From an uncultured Clostridia bacterium (GTDB lineage Bacteria > Bacillota > Clostridia > TANB77 > CAG-508), in NCBI GenBank assembly GCA_947632475.1, contig CANRPI010000009.1, positions 1 to 36,393 of the forward strand: a stretch of DNA of 36,393 nt, given 5' to 3'. The notes below the pieces were generated by a model, which saw only the letters and a list, made by a program, of their open reading frames with translations, searched no databases and was not told the origin of the DNA. Both the position numbers and the translations under genes were made by a program. Below, one piece after another: positions 16,676-26,355 of the stretch (within the stretch, counting starts at the first letter, position 1; every line of letters starts with the position of its first letter).

Positions 16676-17810
16676 AAAAGTATTATTAGGAATGAGTGGA
16701 GGAGTTGACAGTAGTGTTTCAGCACTATTATTAAAGATGCAAGGCTATGAGCCAATAGGAACAACTCTCGAACTTTTTGCAGGAAGTAGTTGCTGTAATA
16801 CAGATACATATATAGATGCCAAAAATGTATGTAAATCAATTGGAATTCCTCACTTTATATTTAATTATAAAGAAGAATTTAAAAAATATGTAATAGAAGA
16901 CTTCATAAATTGCTATGCAAACTGTAAAACACCAAATCCATGTATAGAATGTAACAAACATATGAAATTCGGTATTATGTGGGAAAAAGCCAAAGAACTA
17001 GGATGTAACTACATAGCAACTGGTCATTATGCAAAAACAGAATATAGTGAAAAATATGGAAGATGGGTATTAAAAAAATCCAAAGCAGGGAAAAAAGATC
17101 AAAGTTATGTTTTATGGAATATTCCAAAAGAACTATTAGAACACATATTATTTCCACTAAGTGAATTTGAAAACAAAGAACAAATAAGAGAAATAGCAAG
17201 AAAAAACAACTTAAAAGTAGCAAATAAACCAGACAGTGAAGACATATGTTTCATTCCAGATGGAGACTACAAAAAATTTCTAGAAAACAATTCTGACATA
17301 AAACCCAAAAAAGGGAATATAGTTAATTCTAAAGGAGAAATTTTAGGAAAACATACAGGTTTATACAACTATACAATTGGGCAAAGAAAAGGTTTAAGAA
17401 TATCTTATAAAGTGCCATTATTTGTATTAGGGTTTAATAAAGAAAAAAATGAAGTTATTGTCGGAGAAGAAAAAGAATTATATCAAAAAGAGGCAATAGT
17501 AACAGATATTAATTTGCTATTAGTAGATGAAATAAAAGAACCAATGCAAGTTGAAGTAAAAACAAGATATTCTTCAAAAATGGCGAAAGCAACTATAATG
17601 CAATATGAAGAAAAATGCAATACAGAAAAAATGCTAGAAGAGCAAAAAGGAAAAGAAACAAAAAAAGATAAAAAGATAAAGATTATATTTGAAGAACCTC
17701 AAAGAGCATTAACACCAGGACAATCAGCAGTTTTTTATATTGATGACATAGTTGTTGGCGGCGGAAAATTGTGCCATGGGGACACATTTTTAATTAATTA
17801 TAATACTTAA
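16665..17810 (+). CDS. mnmA: tRNA-specific 2-thiouridylase MnmA
   Basis: Installs the 2-thio group at U34 of Lys, Glu and Gln tRNAs. 381 aa. The pyrophosphate loop is SGGVDSS at residues 11-17, the catalytic cysteines are Cys93 in NPCIECNKHMKFG and Cys195 in SEDICFIPDG, and GQRKGL is present. A Lys/Glu-rich insert near residues 310-340 makes it a little longer than typical. The start lies inside the sufU end, so translation is probably coupled. In this arrangement SufS/SufU are the likely sulfur source; that is inferred from the operon. Confidence 0.95.
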   Translation: MENKKVLLGMSGGVDSSVSALLLKMQGYEPIGTTLELFAGSSCCNTDTYIDAKNVCKSIGIPHFIFNYKEEFKKYVIEDFINCYANCKTPNPCIECNKHMKFGIMWEKAKELGCNYIATGHYAKTEYSEKYGRWVLKKSKAGKKDQSYVLWNIPKELLEHILFPLSEFENKEQIREIARKNNLKVANKPDSEDICFIPDGDYKKFLENNSDIKPKKGNIVNSKGEILGKHTGLYNYTIGQRKGLRISYKVPLFVLGFNKEKNEVIVGEEKELYQKEAIVTDINLLLVDEIKEPMQVEVKTRYSSKMAKATIMQYEEKCNTEKMLEEQKGKETKKDKKIKIIFEEPQRALTPGQSAVFYIDDIVVGGGKLCHGDTFLINYNT

Positions 17811-17906
17811 TTAAAAATAAAGATAAACTAAATATAGCATAAAGCCAAAGAATATGCAATAGATAGATTTCAAAAAAATAAAAAATATTATGAAAAAAAT
17901 AAAATA

Positions 17907-17956
17907 AAAAAGCTTAGAAAATATTAGAAAAATGATATTTTCTAAGCTTTTTGTAT
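17907..17956. terminator. suf-mnmA operon terminator
   Basis: A perfect 18-bp stem (arms 17907-17924 and 17935-17952, core AAGCTTAGAAAATAT) with a 10-base loop, ending in a T-run. Confidence 0.9.
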
Positions 17957-17984
17957 TTTAATTAAGTATTATACTTAATTAAAA
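17956..17984. repeat. 14-bp perfect palindrome upstream of the pilin-like gene
   Basis: TTTTAATTAAGTAT and ATACTTAATTAAAA flank a single T. It lies 43 bases before the next start codon. It could be a protein binding site or a second terminator stem. The right arm sequence ACTTAATTAAAA also occurs near 17806, just after mnmA. Confidence 0.6.
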
Positions 17985-18026
17985 GTAAAAGAGAAGAAAA
18001 AACAAAAGAAAGAGGTCGATATATCA

Positions 18027-19673
18027 ATGAAAGAAGAATTAAAGAAAAGGGAAGGAATAACATTAATAGCATTAGTACTAACAATAATAGTGTTATTAAT
18101 CTTAGCGGGGGTAAGTATAGCAACCCTAACAGGAGAAAATGGAATATTAACAAGAGCAAGCAAAGCGACAGATGAAACAAGGGCAGCAAGTGTAGAAGAA
18201 GCAGTAAACTTATGGAAAATAGACAATGAAAGTAATAATTATGGTTCAAGTACTACAACTCAAGATATAAAAGAATTAGTAGAAGACTTAATAGAGCAAA
18301 AATTATTAACAGAAGATGAAAAAGATAAAATATTAGGAAATGCAGAAGAAGGAATAGAAGCAAGCTATCAAATAAAAATAGGAGAAAGAACAATAAAATT
18401 TGCCAATGACAACTGGGATGGAGAAAAGAAAATAAACGAACCAGTATTAAAGCCAGGAATGACGCCAGTATATTGGGATGACTCAGGAAATGAAATAAAA
18501 AAAGGCGATAAAGGATTTGATGAAAGTCAATGGTATGAATACAAAGCAGCAACTGGAACAGGGGATAACACAGAAAGTAAATGGGCAAATGCAATAACAG
18601 AAGACGGAAGTTATTGGGTATGGATACCAAGATATGAATATAAATTAACAGCTAAAACAGGGGAAGATGCAGCAGGAAAAATAGAAGTAAAATTCATACC
18701 AACAACAGTAACAGAAGCAGATATAACAGACTATAAAGTGCATCCAGCATTTAAAAATGGAAATAGCAATAATTATAAAAATGGCGAATGGGATAGTGAA
18801 ATCTCAGGAATCTGGGTAGCAAAATATGAGATGGGTATGGAGAAATGGAATGAAGGAGAATCAAAATGGAAACCAGAAACATTAACCAGTAGTAATAATG
18901 GAGATACAATAGGAGATAAAGCAATATCAAGTACAATAAGAGCAGTAAGTAAACCAGGCATATCATCATGGAGATATATAAGCATAGGAAAATCATATGA
19001 GAATAGTTATAATTATGATAGAAATAAAGAAAGTCACTTAATGAAAAACAGCGAATGGGGAGCAGTAGCATATTTAACATATAGTCAATATGGAAGAAAT
19101 GGAAAAGAAATAGATATAAATGATAATGAAGAATTTATAACAGCAGGACTAGCCGAAGAAAATGCAATGACAACAAATAAATTACAAAGTACAACAGGAA
19201 ACGAAAGCGGAATATATGACTTAAGTGGAGGAGCATGGGAAAGAGTAGCAGGATATATAACAAATGGACATAAATATTTAAAAACATATGGTTCAACAAC
19301 AGTATCATTCCCACTAGTAGCAACTTTTACTAAAGAGGTAGAAGGCTATAAAACATTAAGTACAAAATACTCAACAGTATATCCATTTGACGCAGAGGAT
19401 GAGCAAACAAAAAACGGAGAAGCATATAGCAATGCAAGTAAATCAGAACTAAATTATGGATATGGGGACGCAATATTAGAGACATCTACTGGACACACAG
19501 GTTCTACCAGCTGGTTTGGAGACTACTCTTACTTTGTAGTTACTAGCCATCCTTTCTTCGTACGTGGAGGAATTTATGATCATGACGCTGATGCCGGAGC
19601 TTTCGCCTTCAGTGTTGCGAATGGTGATCCTTGGTACTATGGTGGCTTCCGCACGGTGCTTGTATGCGAATAA
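18027..19673 (+). CDS. pilin-like surface protein with C-terminal FGE/C-type-lectin-like domain
   Basis: 548 aa. The N-terminus has a type IV prepilin-like segment: GITLIALVLTIIVLLILAG after a short basic leader, but Ala replaces the usual Glu of the GFTLIEL motif. A helical region follows to about residue 130. The rest contains SYWVWIPRYEYKL, GIWVAKYEMG, YDLSGGAWERVAGY, PFFVRGG and GGFRTVL, which fit the formylglycine-generating-enzyme-like / C-type-lectin-like fold used by many retroelement target proteins. It is likely displayed on the cell surface. The last about 190 bases are richer in G, C and T-ending codons than the rest. No pilus assembly genes are nearby. The fold call is from motif pattern only. 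Confidence 0.7.
   Translation: MKEELKKREGITLIALVLTIIVLLILAGVSIATLTGENGILTRASKATDETRAASVEEAVNLWKIDNESNNYGSSTTTQDIKELVEDLIEQKLLTEDEKDKILGNAEEGIEASYQIKIGERTIKFANDNWDGEKKINEPVLKPGMTPVYWDDSGNEIKKGDKGFDESQWYEYKAATGTGDNTESKWANAITEDGSYWVWIPRYEYKLTAKTGEDAAGKIEVKFIPTTVTEADITDYKVHPAFKNGNSNNYKNGEWDSEISGIWVAKYEMGMEKWNEGESKWKPETLTSSNNGDTIGDKAISSTIRAVSKPGISSWRYISIGKSYENSYNYDRNKESHLMKNSEWGAVAYLTYSQYGRNGKEIDINDNEEFITAGLAEENAMTTNKLQSTTGNESGIYDLSGGAWERVAGYITNGHKYLKTYGSTTVSFPLVATFTKEVEGYKTLSTKYSTVYPFDAEDEQTKNGEAYSNASKSELNYGYGDAILETSTGHTGSTSWFGDYSYFVVTSHPFFVRGGIYDHDADAGAFAFSVANGDPWYYGGFRTVLVCE
19490..19673 (+). other. possible diversity-generating retroelement variable region
   Basis: The 3' end of the pilin-like gene switches from A-ending codons to a richer C/T/G mix and ends with TTCCGCACGGTGCTT, encoding FRTVL. 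This position, at the very end of a C-type-lectin-like domain, is where diversity-generating retroelements write their variable repeat. No reverse transcriptase, accessory protein or template repeat is in the window, so any retroelement would act in trans or lie outside. Confidence 0.45.
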
Positions 19674-19780
19674 ACATCTGCGATGAGATATAAAAATGTA
19701 AAAAAATGTAAAACCAGAAAAAAAGTAACAAAAATGTAATAAAGAATAAGAAAAAACACCTTATTTCGTGAAATTTGAGG

Positions 19781-19825
19781 AAATCAATATAATTGTTATC
19801 AAAAATAATTATATTGATTTTTTTT
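19781..19825 (+). terminator. terminator after the pilin-like gene
   Basis: AAATCAATATAATT and AATTATATTGATTT form a perfect 14-bp stem with a 12-base loop, then a run of T. Confidence 0.9.
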
Positions 19826-19835
19826 GTTTATACAG

Positions 19836-19864
19836 TTGACAAATAAAAAAAGAAATAATATAAT
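19836..19864 (+). promoter_or_regulatory. sigma-A promoter of the cadC-cadA-like operon
   Basis: TTGACA, a 17-base spacer and TATAAT, a full consensus match. Confidence 0.8.
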
Positions 19865-19867
19865 AAA

Positions 19868-19897
19868 TATATGAACAAATAATCATATGTTCATATA
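19868..19897 (+). promoter_or_regulatory. ArsR/CadC-type operator
   Basis: Imperfect palindrome with TATGAACA on one side and TGTTCATA on the other, starting 3 bases after the -10. The spacing and half-sites resemble ArsR/SmtB family operators, so metal-relieved autorepression is likely. Confidence 0.7.
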
Positions 19898-19927
19898 AAC
19901 AAAAGAGAGAAAGGAATGGAATTAAAT

Positions 19928-20281
19928 ATGGAAGAAGAATTTTGTGAATGTACTGTAATACATGAAGAAAGTGTAAAAAAAGTAAAACAAATAATGCCAG
20001 AAGATGGTTTAATATACGATTTAGCGGAGTTTTTTAAAGTATTTGCAGACTCAACTAGAATGAAAATCATATATGCATTAATGGAGCAAGAACTTTGTGT
20101 ATGTGATATTGCAAACATTGTGCAAACAACCCAATCAGCAATTTCACATCAACTTAGGATTCTAAAACAAGCAAAACTTGTAAAATACAGAAAAAAAGGA
20201 AAAGTAGTATATTACAGTTTAGACGACGAGCATATAAGTCAAATAGTAAAGAAAGGTCGTGAGCACATTGAAGAATTATAG
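19928..20281 (+). CDS. ArsR/SmtB family metal-responsive repressor, CadC-like
   Basis: 117 aa from the ATG at 19928; the ATG at 19916 directly abuts AAAGGA and is too close. The winged helix has ADSTRMKIIYALMEQELCVCD and the recognition helix TTQSAISHQLRILKQAKLV. Metal ligands of the CadC alpha3N type are present: Cys6 and Cys8 near the N-terminus and Cys57 and Cys59 in ELCVCD. The C-terminal helix has DDEHISQIVKKGREHIEE, matching the alpha5 zinc site (Asp, His, His, Glu). It therefore carries both sensor sites known in CadC. It overlaps the ATPase start and probably represses both genes until Cd, Pb or Zn rises. Confidence 0.9.
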   Translation: MEEEFCECTVIHEESVKKVKQIMPEDGLIYDLAEFFKVFADSTRMKIIYALMEQELCVCDIANIVQTTQSAISHQLRILKQAKLVKYRKKGKVVYYSLDDEHISQIVKKGREHIEEL

Positions 20282-22337
20282 ATACATATTAAATGGACTA
20301 GACTGTGCAAGCTGTGCAAAAAAGATAGAAGACAAAATAGCATCAACCGAAGGTTATGAAGAAGTAACAGTAAACTTTTCAACCTCAAAACTATCATTTA
20401 AAACGGAAAAGCAAACAAACGTAAAAGAAGAAATCACACAAATAATAAAAAAATTAGAACCAGATGTAGAAATATCAGAAGAAAAAGAAGAAGAAAAATC
20501 TGAGCGTAGCAACTTAGATATTATTAGAATAATACTAGGTGTTTTAATATATGCAATAGGAAATTACTTAAATTTTGAAAAAAACATATCAATAATCTTT
20601 AGTATAATTGCATTAGCAATATTGCTATTAAGAACTACAAAAAAAGCCTTTAAACAAATAACAAAAAGCAAAATACTTGATGAAAACGCACTAATAACAA
20701 TATCTTGTATAGGAGCATTTTTAGTAGAAAAACAAACAGAAGGAATAATGGTAATTGTACTATATGAAATAGGAAAAATATTAGAAGCAAAAGCAGTAAA
20801 CAAAACCAGAAAATCAATTACAAGTCTAATGAACATAAGACCAGAATATGCTAATTTAGTGCAAGGAGAAGAAACAAAAAAAGTAAATCCAGAAGAAGTA
20901 AAAATAGGAGATATAATATTAGTAAAAGCAGGTGAAAAAATACCATTAGATGGAATTGTAATAAAAGGAAATGCTGAAATAGACAATCAAGCATTAACTG
21001 GTGAAAGCAAACTAATTTCAGTAAAAGAGAAATCAGAAGTCTTATCAGGAGGAATCAACATACAAGGACTAATACAAGTAAAAGTAGAAAAAAATTATGA
21101 AAATAGCACAGTAAACCAAATATTAAACTTAGTAGAAAATGCAACAGACAAAAAAGCAAAAACAGAAACATTTGTAGCAAAAGCTGCAAAAATATACACA
21201 CCAATAGTTTTAGTACTTGCAATAATAGTAGCAGTATTTATGCCAATAGTAATAAAAAGTGTAACATATAGTCAAAGCATTTATAAAGCATTAATATTTT
21301 TGGTAATATCATGCCCATGTTCAATTGCAATATCAGTTCCTCTTAGCTATTTTAGTGGAATTGGTAAAGCATCAAAAAGAGGAATATTAATAAAAGGTAG
21401 CGACTATTTAGATGGAACAAGAGAAATAGGAACAATATTATTTGACAAAACAGGAACAATAACAACCGGAAACTTTAAAGTAGAAAAAGTAGTATCTATA
21501 AATGATAAATACACTCAAAAACAAATAATAAATTACTTTGCAATGGGAGAAAAATTTTCAAATCATCCAATAGCAAAATCAATTTTAAAAGAAGTAAAAG
21601 AAGAAATAGACACATCAGCAGTAAAAAACTTAGAAGAAATATCTGGAAAAGGTATACAATATAATTACGAAGGAAAAATAATTTTACTAGGAAATGAGAC
21701 TTTAGTTTCAAGCGAAAATTTGGAAAAAATAAAAGAAGAAATAGGAACAAAATTGTACTTGAAAATAGACAATGAAATTGCAGGATACATAGTATTAGTA
21801 GATGAGATAAAGAAAGATGCCAAACAAACAATGGCTAAATTAAGCAAACTTGGAATAGACACAAAAATGTTTACAGGAGACGAAAAAGATATTGCAGAGA
21901 AAATTGCAAAAGAAGTAGGAATAAAAGATGTAAAATCTGGAATGTTACCTCAAAATAAATATGAAGAATTAGAAAAAATTTTGTATAGAAACAAAACAAG
22001 CAAAAAAGTAGCATACATAGGTGATGGAATAAACGATAGTCCAGTTCTAGCAAGAGCAGACATTGGAATATCAATGGGAACAATAGGTTCAAGTTCTGCA
22101 ATTGAAGCATCAGATGTTGTAATTATGACAGATGAACTTGAAAAAATAGTAGAAGCTATTGATATTTCAAAAAGAACAAATAGAATAATAATGGAAAATT
22201 TGACTTTTGCAATTGGAGTAAAGTTAATAATACTATTGTTTAGTTTACTTGGAATTGCAGATATGTGGGAGGCTGTATTTGCAGATGTAGGAACTACTTT
22301 AATTACTATTTTTAATACAATTAGAATTCTAAAATAA
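20259..22337 (+). CDS. cadA: Cd/Zn/Pb-exporting P1B-type ATPase, CadA-like
   Basis: Exports soft divalent metals across the membrane using ATP. 692 aa. An N-terminal heavy-metal-binding domain has GLDCASCAKKIED (Cys16, Cys19). Later come LTGESK in the actuator domain, the transmembrane metal motif SCPCS near residue 352, the phosphorylation site DKTGTIT near 395, HPIAKSI, and GDGINDSPVL near 588. Eight membrane segments are expected. The GTG at 20259 is used here; TTG at 20268 also has acceptable spacing to AAAGG. It overlaps the repressor gene by 23 bases. Confidence 0.92.
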   Translation: MSTLKNYRYILNGLDCASCAKKIEDKIASTEGYEEVTVNFSTSKLSFKTEKQTNVKEEITQIIKKLEPDVEISEEKEEEKSERSNLDIIRIILGVLIYAIGNYLNFEKNISIIFSIIALAILLLRTTKKAFKQITKSKILDENALITISCIGAFLVEKQTEGIMVIVLYEIGKILEAKAVNKTRKSITSLMNIRPEYANLVQGEETKKVNPEEVKIGDIILVKAGEKIPLDGIVIKGNAEIDNQALTGESKLISVKEKSEVLSGGINIQGLIQVKVEKNYENSTVNQILNLVENATDKKAKTETFVAKAAKIYTPIVLVLAIIVAVFMPIVIKSVTYSQSIYKALIFLVISCPCSIAISVPLSYFSGIGKASKRGILIKGSDYLDGTREIGTILFDKTGTITTGNFKVEKVVSINDKYTQKQIINYFAMGEKFSNHPIAKSILKEVKEEIDTSAVKNLEEISGKGIQYNYEGKIILLGNETLVSSENLEKIKEEIGTKLYLKIDNEIAGYIVLVDEIKKDAKQTMAKLSKLGIDTKMFTGDEKDIAEKIAKEVGIKDVKSGMLPQNKYEELEKILYRNKTSKKVAYIGDGINDSPVLARADIGISMGTIGSSSAIEASDVVIMTDELEKIVEAIDISKRTNRIIMENLTFAIGVKLIILLFSLLGIADMWEAVFADVGTTLITIFNTIRILK

Positions 22338-22407
22338 GATTTTAGGTATCAAAAAACTTGACAAAATAATCAAATAAACAGGGGTAATTAATAATAATAA
22401 AGAAAAA

Positions 22408-22452
22408 AATATAGAGAAATCCAATCATTATAGAGTTAGATTTCTCTATATT
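22408..22452. terminator. bidirectional terminator between cadA and the convergent gene
   Basis: AATATAGAGAAATC and GATTTCTCTATATT form a perfect 14-bp stem between two converging genes. Confidence 0.8.
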
Positions 22453-22469
22453 CAATAAATTTTTTAAAT

Positions 22470-23414
22470 TTAAGAAAACTTCAATTCTGTATTATTGTGT
22501 CTTTTTGAAATTTGAGGCAAAACTTCAAATTTAATTTCAAAACAATCAAACTGAGATAATTCATTTTCCTCTAAACAATCCAAGTAAATATCTAATTCAT
22601 CAATATTTCTACAAGCAGCAATAATAATAGGATTTAAATCATAACGCATCATAAGTTCTAAAGCCAAATCTAATGCACTTAAAACAGAGCCATTACATTT
22701 ATTTTTAACCAAATAAAAAGCCTCTCTAAATCTTGCAATAGCAGAATTCTTAAATTTATTTAAAGGAACGATAAACTTTTCATTAATTACATCTTGCAAG
22801 TTATGATATTTATTATTTGAGTTCTTTAATATGTTTTGTATATCACTGTATTTATAAGGAAGATAAGCTTTTTGGTCCTTTTCAGACACTATTAAAATAT
22901 TATTATCTAAAATATTTTCATCAATTTTTAATTCACTATTTAAATTAGAATTAGGCAATATTTCTGATGTAGAAGTAAACAATTCAACAATTTTATTTAT
23001 AACAGATGTATAAATATCTTCAAATTCTAATATTTTATTTGTTAAAAGTTCATTTTTTTCACAATAAATAGTTAAAAAATCCTTTATTTTATCCACATTT
23101 GATTCAATAGAATTTTCACATAATGAAATTGTAATTTGTAAAGTTTTATCTAAAGAAGAAATAATATCTTCAATAGTATTTACAATTTCAATGGTACTTT
23201 TTAATTTTTTTGATGTATCTAAAAAAATTTCTACTTTAGATTTATCAAGTTGCTCAGTAATAGAAATTAAATTATTAGTAATATTTAAAAGTGTATTTTT
23301 TTTATTTTTGTATAAATTAAAAAAATTATTTATTTTATCTTTCTCAGTATATAAGTTGTAAATTAAGTTTTTATCTATAAAATTATCAATATTATCACTA
23401 TTAAAAAATAACAT
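22470..23414 (-). CDS. conserved Clostridia protein of unknown function
   Basis: 314 aa from the ATG at 23414, 5 to 6 bases after GGAGG. The N-terminal two thirds look helical with likely coiled coil and no membrane segment. The C-terminal part, with EKDQKAYLPYKYSDIQ, FKNSAIARFREAFYLV, DLALELMMRYDLNPIIIAACR and LDCLEENELSQFDCFEIKFE, looks like a conserved domain I have seen only in hypothetical proteins. No catalytic motif is evident. It is a single gene convergent to the metal ATPase and divergent from rny. Confidence 0.8.
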   Translation of the reverse strand: MLFFNSDNIDNFIDKNLIYNLYTEKDKINNFFNLYKNKKNTLLNITNNLISITEQLDKSKVEIFLDTSKKLKSTIEIVNTIEDIISSLDKTLQITISLCENSIESNVDKIKDFLTIYCEKNELLTNKILEFEDIYTSVINKIVELFTSTSEILPNSNLNSELKIDENILDNNILIVSEKDQKAYLPYKYSDIQNILKNSNNKYHNLQDVINEKFIVPLNKFKNSAIARFREAFYLVKNKCNGSVLSALDLALELMMRYDLNPIIIAACRNIDELDIYLDCLEENELSQFDCFEIKFEVLPQISKRHNNTELKFS

Positions 23415-23556
23415 ACATTCCTCCACTTAATGCTTCTAATAATTATTATATATTGAAAAAAGCATAAAGTAAATAAAAAAACATTAAAAAAATATGACAT
23501 TTACATTACAAATTGTGATATTTTATGAAATGGCCCTGCTTTATTTGCAAAAATAC

Positions 23557-23585
23557 TTGACAGTTTTAAGAATAAAAGATAAAAT
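23557..23585 (+). promoter_or_regulatory. sigma-A promoter of rny
   Basis: TTGACA, a 17-base spacer and TAAAAT. The start codon is about 88 bases downstream, leaving a leader long enough for control elements. Confidence 0.65.
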
Positions 23586-23673
23586 ATAATATGTAGGAAA
23601 AAATATATTAGAAAAAACATATTATATATTTTATTCGAACATTGAAAAATAAATAAGAAAGAGGTGTATGATT

Positions 23674-25215
23674 ATGAACATTTTAATCATTATCGCCGCT
23701 GTCTTAATCTCATTTGCAATAGGAGTACCAGTAGGAATGATATACAGAAAAAAAATTGCAGAATCTAAAATTCAAGGAGCAGAAAATGAAGCAAAAAGAT
23801 TAGTAGAATTAGCAAAAATAGAAGCAGAAAACCTTAAAAAGGAAGAAATTTTCAAAGCCAAAGAAGAAATTATGACAAATAGAAAAGAATTAGATCAAGA
23901 GATTAAAGAAAGAAGGGGCGAAGTACAAAAACAAGAAGCAAGGTTAATTCAAAAAGAAGAAAACTTAGAAAAACGTTCAGACAACTTTGAAAAAAGAGAA
24001 AAAGAATTAGAGAAAGAAACACAAAGAATTGAGCAACAAAGAGAAGAAGTGGAACAATTATATAACGAGCAAATGGCAGAACTTCAAAAAATAGCATCAT
24101 TAACTAGGGAAGAAGCGAAAGAAAGATTATTATCTGAATTAGACAAAGAATTAACAGCAGAAAAAGCAAAATTAATCAAAGAAAAAGAGCAAAAAGCCAA
24201 AGAAGACAGCATAAAAAATGCCAAAGAAATACTTAGTTATGCAGTGCAAAAATGTGCAGCAGACCATTCTCAAGAGACCACAGTATCAATAGTATCACTT
24301 CCAAATGACGAAATGAAAGGAAGAATAATAGGAAGAGAAGGAAGAAACATAAAAGCATTAGAAACACTAACAGGAATTGATTTAATAATAGATGATACAC
24401 CAGAAGCAGTAGTATTATCAGGATTTGATCCATTAAGAAGAGAAGTTGCTAAAATTGCTCTAGAAAAACTAATTGAAGATGGAAGAATACATCCAGCAAA
24501 AATAGAAGAAATGGTTGAAAAAGCAAAAGAAGAAGTAGACACAACCATAAAAGAAGAAGGAGAAAGAGCAGTATTAGAAACAGGAGTAATAGGTTTACAT
24601 CCAGACTTAGTAAAACTAATAGGAAAGCTAAAATACAGGACAAGTTATGGGCAAAATGTACTAAATCACTCTATAGAAGTTTCAAATTTAGCAAGAATAA
24701 TGGCAGAAGAATTAGGACTAGATGCAAAACTTGCTAGACGAGCAGGTTTACTACATGACATAGGAAAAGCATTAGATCATGACATGGAAGGAACACATGT
24801 AGAAATAGGAGTAGAAGTACTAAAAAAATACAAAGAAAATCCATTAGTAATAAATGCAGTAGAGGCGCATCATGAAGATATAGAGCCACAAACACTAGAA
24901 GCAGTATTAATACAAGCAGCTGATGCCATATCAGCATCACGACCAGGAGCAAGAAGAGAAACATTAGAAGCATACATAAAGAGACTACAAAACTTAGAAG
25001 AAATAGCAGACTCATTTGAAGGAGTAGAAAAATCATTTGCAATACAAGCAGGTCGTGAAGTAAGAATAATAGTAAAACCAGAAAAAATAACAGATGATCA
25101 AATGACAATACTTGCAAGAGATGTATCAAAAAGAATTGAAAGCGAAATGGACTATCCAGGGCAAATAAAAGTAAATATCATAAGAGAAACCAGAGTAGTA
25201 GACTTTGCAAAATAG
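23674..25215 (+). CDS. rny: ribonuclease Y
   Basis: Membrane-anchored endoribonuclease that starts mRNA decay in Firmicutes. 513 aa. N-terminal transmembrane helix (residues about 2-22), a Glu/Lys-rich coiled coil to about 190, a KH domain with [17 protein letters not shown] near 213, and an HD domain with the His-Asp pair in [12 protein letters not shown] near 358 and AHHEDIEP. The ATG at 23674 is preferred over 23668, which is only two bases after AGAGGTG. The spoVS and ymdB genes that follow rny in Bacillus are close by, but on the other strand. Confidence 0.97.
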   Translation: MNILIIIAAVLISFAIGVPVGMIYRKKIAESKIQGAENEAKRLVELAKIEAENLKKEEIFKAKEEIMTNRKELDQEIKERRGEVQKQEARLIQKEENLEKRSDNFEKREKELEKETQRIEQQREEVEQLYNEQMAELQKIASLTREEAKERLLSELDKELTAEKAKLIKEKEQKAKEDSIKNAKEILSYAVQKCAADHSQETTVSIVSLPNDEMKGRIIGREGRNIKALETLTGIDLIIDDTPEAVVLSGFDPLRREVAKIALEKLIEDGRIHPAKIEEMVEKAKEEVDTTIKEEGERAVLETGVIGLHPDLVKLIGKLKYRTSYGQNVLNHSIEVSNLARIMAEELGLDAKLARRAGLLHDIGKALDHDMEGTHVEIGVEVLKKYKENPLVINAVEAHHEDIEPQTLEAVLIQAADAISASRPGARRETLEAYIKRLQNLEEIADSFEGVEKSFAIQAGREVRIIVKPEKITDDQMTILARDVSKRIESEMDYPGQIKVNIIRETRVVDFAK

Positions 25216-25228
25216 ATAATTGGATAAA

Positions 25229-25280
25229 TTGGGGACAGGCTTAAATTAACCATTTATGGTTAATTTAAGCCTGTCCCCAA
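25229..25280. repeat. REP-like perfect palindrome with GGGGACAGGC ends
   Basis: Two 25-base arms pair perfectly around a 2-base loop. The outer part TTGGGGACAGGCTT recurs at 31397, so it belongs to a dispersed repeat. Terminal GGGGACAGG sequences of this sort are common in REP/RAYT-type repeats of Firmicutes. Confidence 0.85.
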
Positions 25281-25302
25281 AATTGCCAAAATTACCATTT
25301 GG

Positions 25303-25326
25303 ACAAATTTCCAATTTGTGTTTTTT
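25303..25326 (+). terminator. rny terminator
   Basis: ACAAATT and AATTTGT form a 7-bp stem with a 3-base loop, followed by G and six T. Confidence 0.65.
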
Positions 25327-25395
25327 GCATACAATAGTGTATAAGTTTTAAACATTTAGTAGATACTACATTTATTGGAAAGGAGCTTTTTGTTT

Positions 25396-26250
25396 ATGAA
25401 ATCACTTTGTATTAAGACTAATGACATAAATTGTATTAATTATCTACTAAATGAATTAAAATATATAGAGCTGAGTGATATTTGTTTTTCTTCTAACGAA
25501 TTTAAAAATTACAAAAATGTTATAATTCATTATACAGGAAATAATAACAAATTATTTTTCGAAAAAATAAGCTCTGTTCTTTGTTTTTTAATAATTGACA
25601 ATTATGAAGATACTTTTTTAAATAGATTAATATTGCAAAATTATTTTTATTTTGATGCTGATGAGAGGAAAAAAATTCTAAATATTTGTTATGATATTAT
25701 TACAGATGATTTTACAGCCATTTTTGATAAAAAGTTTAAAATTTTGTATAATTGTTTTTTAGATTTCATTTCTAATAATAAGACTGTTATACTAACAGGT
25801 TTTGCAAATTTTAGAATTAAAAGTTATATAGAGGTTTTAGATGAGGTTGTAGCTGAAGCGGTAAATAGTTTTATTGTTGAAAAGGAATACATGGAGTTTA
25901 TTTCTTTATTAAAACTTTATGTGAATGCAAGTGCATCACAATGTGATTATGTTCACTTAGTTTATAGGCATTCTGATTCTATATTATTAGATGAACATAA
26001 AAATATTATAAAAACTGCAAACAATAATTTTAAAGCAAAAATTTTAAGTGATATTACTTTTTCTTCAAATGATTATGCTTTAAATTCATTGCTTACGTTA
26101 TTGCCTAAAAAAATATATGTTCATTTAATTGATGGTACTATTGATGAATTTATAAATACTTTACAATTAATATTTGAAAAAAAAGTTAGTATATGCACAG
26201 ATTGTGATATTTGTAATATTTATAAGAAATCAGTATCTTTTCGAAAGTAA
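25396..26250 (+). CDS. ytxC: YtxC-like sporulation protein
   Basis: 284 aa from the ATG at 25396, about 10 bases after AAAGGAG. The family core is visible: FISNNKTVILTGFANFRIKSY, EVVAEAVNSFIVEKEYMEFI and LLKLYVNASASQCDYVHLV. The C-terminus has CTDCDICNIYKK. YtxC-like proteins occur in spore formers, but their biochemical role is unknown. Codon choice differs from neighbouring plus-strand genes: T-ending codons (ttt, att, gat, aat) dominate rather than A-ending ones. It sits alone between two hairpins. Confidence 0.75.
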   Translation: MKSLCIKTNDINCINYLLNELKYIELSDICFSSNEFKNYKNVIIHYTGNNNKLFFEKISSVLCFLIIDNYEDTFLNRLILQNYFYFDADERKKILNICYDIITDDFTAIFDKKFKILYNCFLDFISNNKTVILTGFANFRIKSYIEVLDEVVAEAVNSFIVEKEYMEFISLLKLYVNASASQCDYVHLVYRHSDSILLDEHKNIIKTANNNFKAKILSDITFSSNDYALNSLLTLLPKKIYVHLIDGTIDEFINTLQLIFEKKVSICTDCDICNIYKKSVSFRK

Positions 26251-26294
26251 TTTATTCGATTTATCCAAAATTAGAGAAAAATAAACTTTTTATA

Positions 26295-26333
26295 AAGGGT
26301 AATATATTGATTTTATTTCATTATATTACCCTT
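26295..26333. terminator. bidirectional terminator between ytxC-like and gpr
   Basis: AAGGGTAATATA and TATATTACCCTT form a perfect 12-bp stem between converging genes. Confidence 0.75.
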
Positions 26334-26355
26334 AAATTGTAAAAATATTATTAGA

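Noticed and set aside
17956..17984. CRISPR-like or phage attachment repeat
   Set aside because: It is a single palindrome with one related fragment nearby. There is no regular spacing, spacers, integrase or cas genes.
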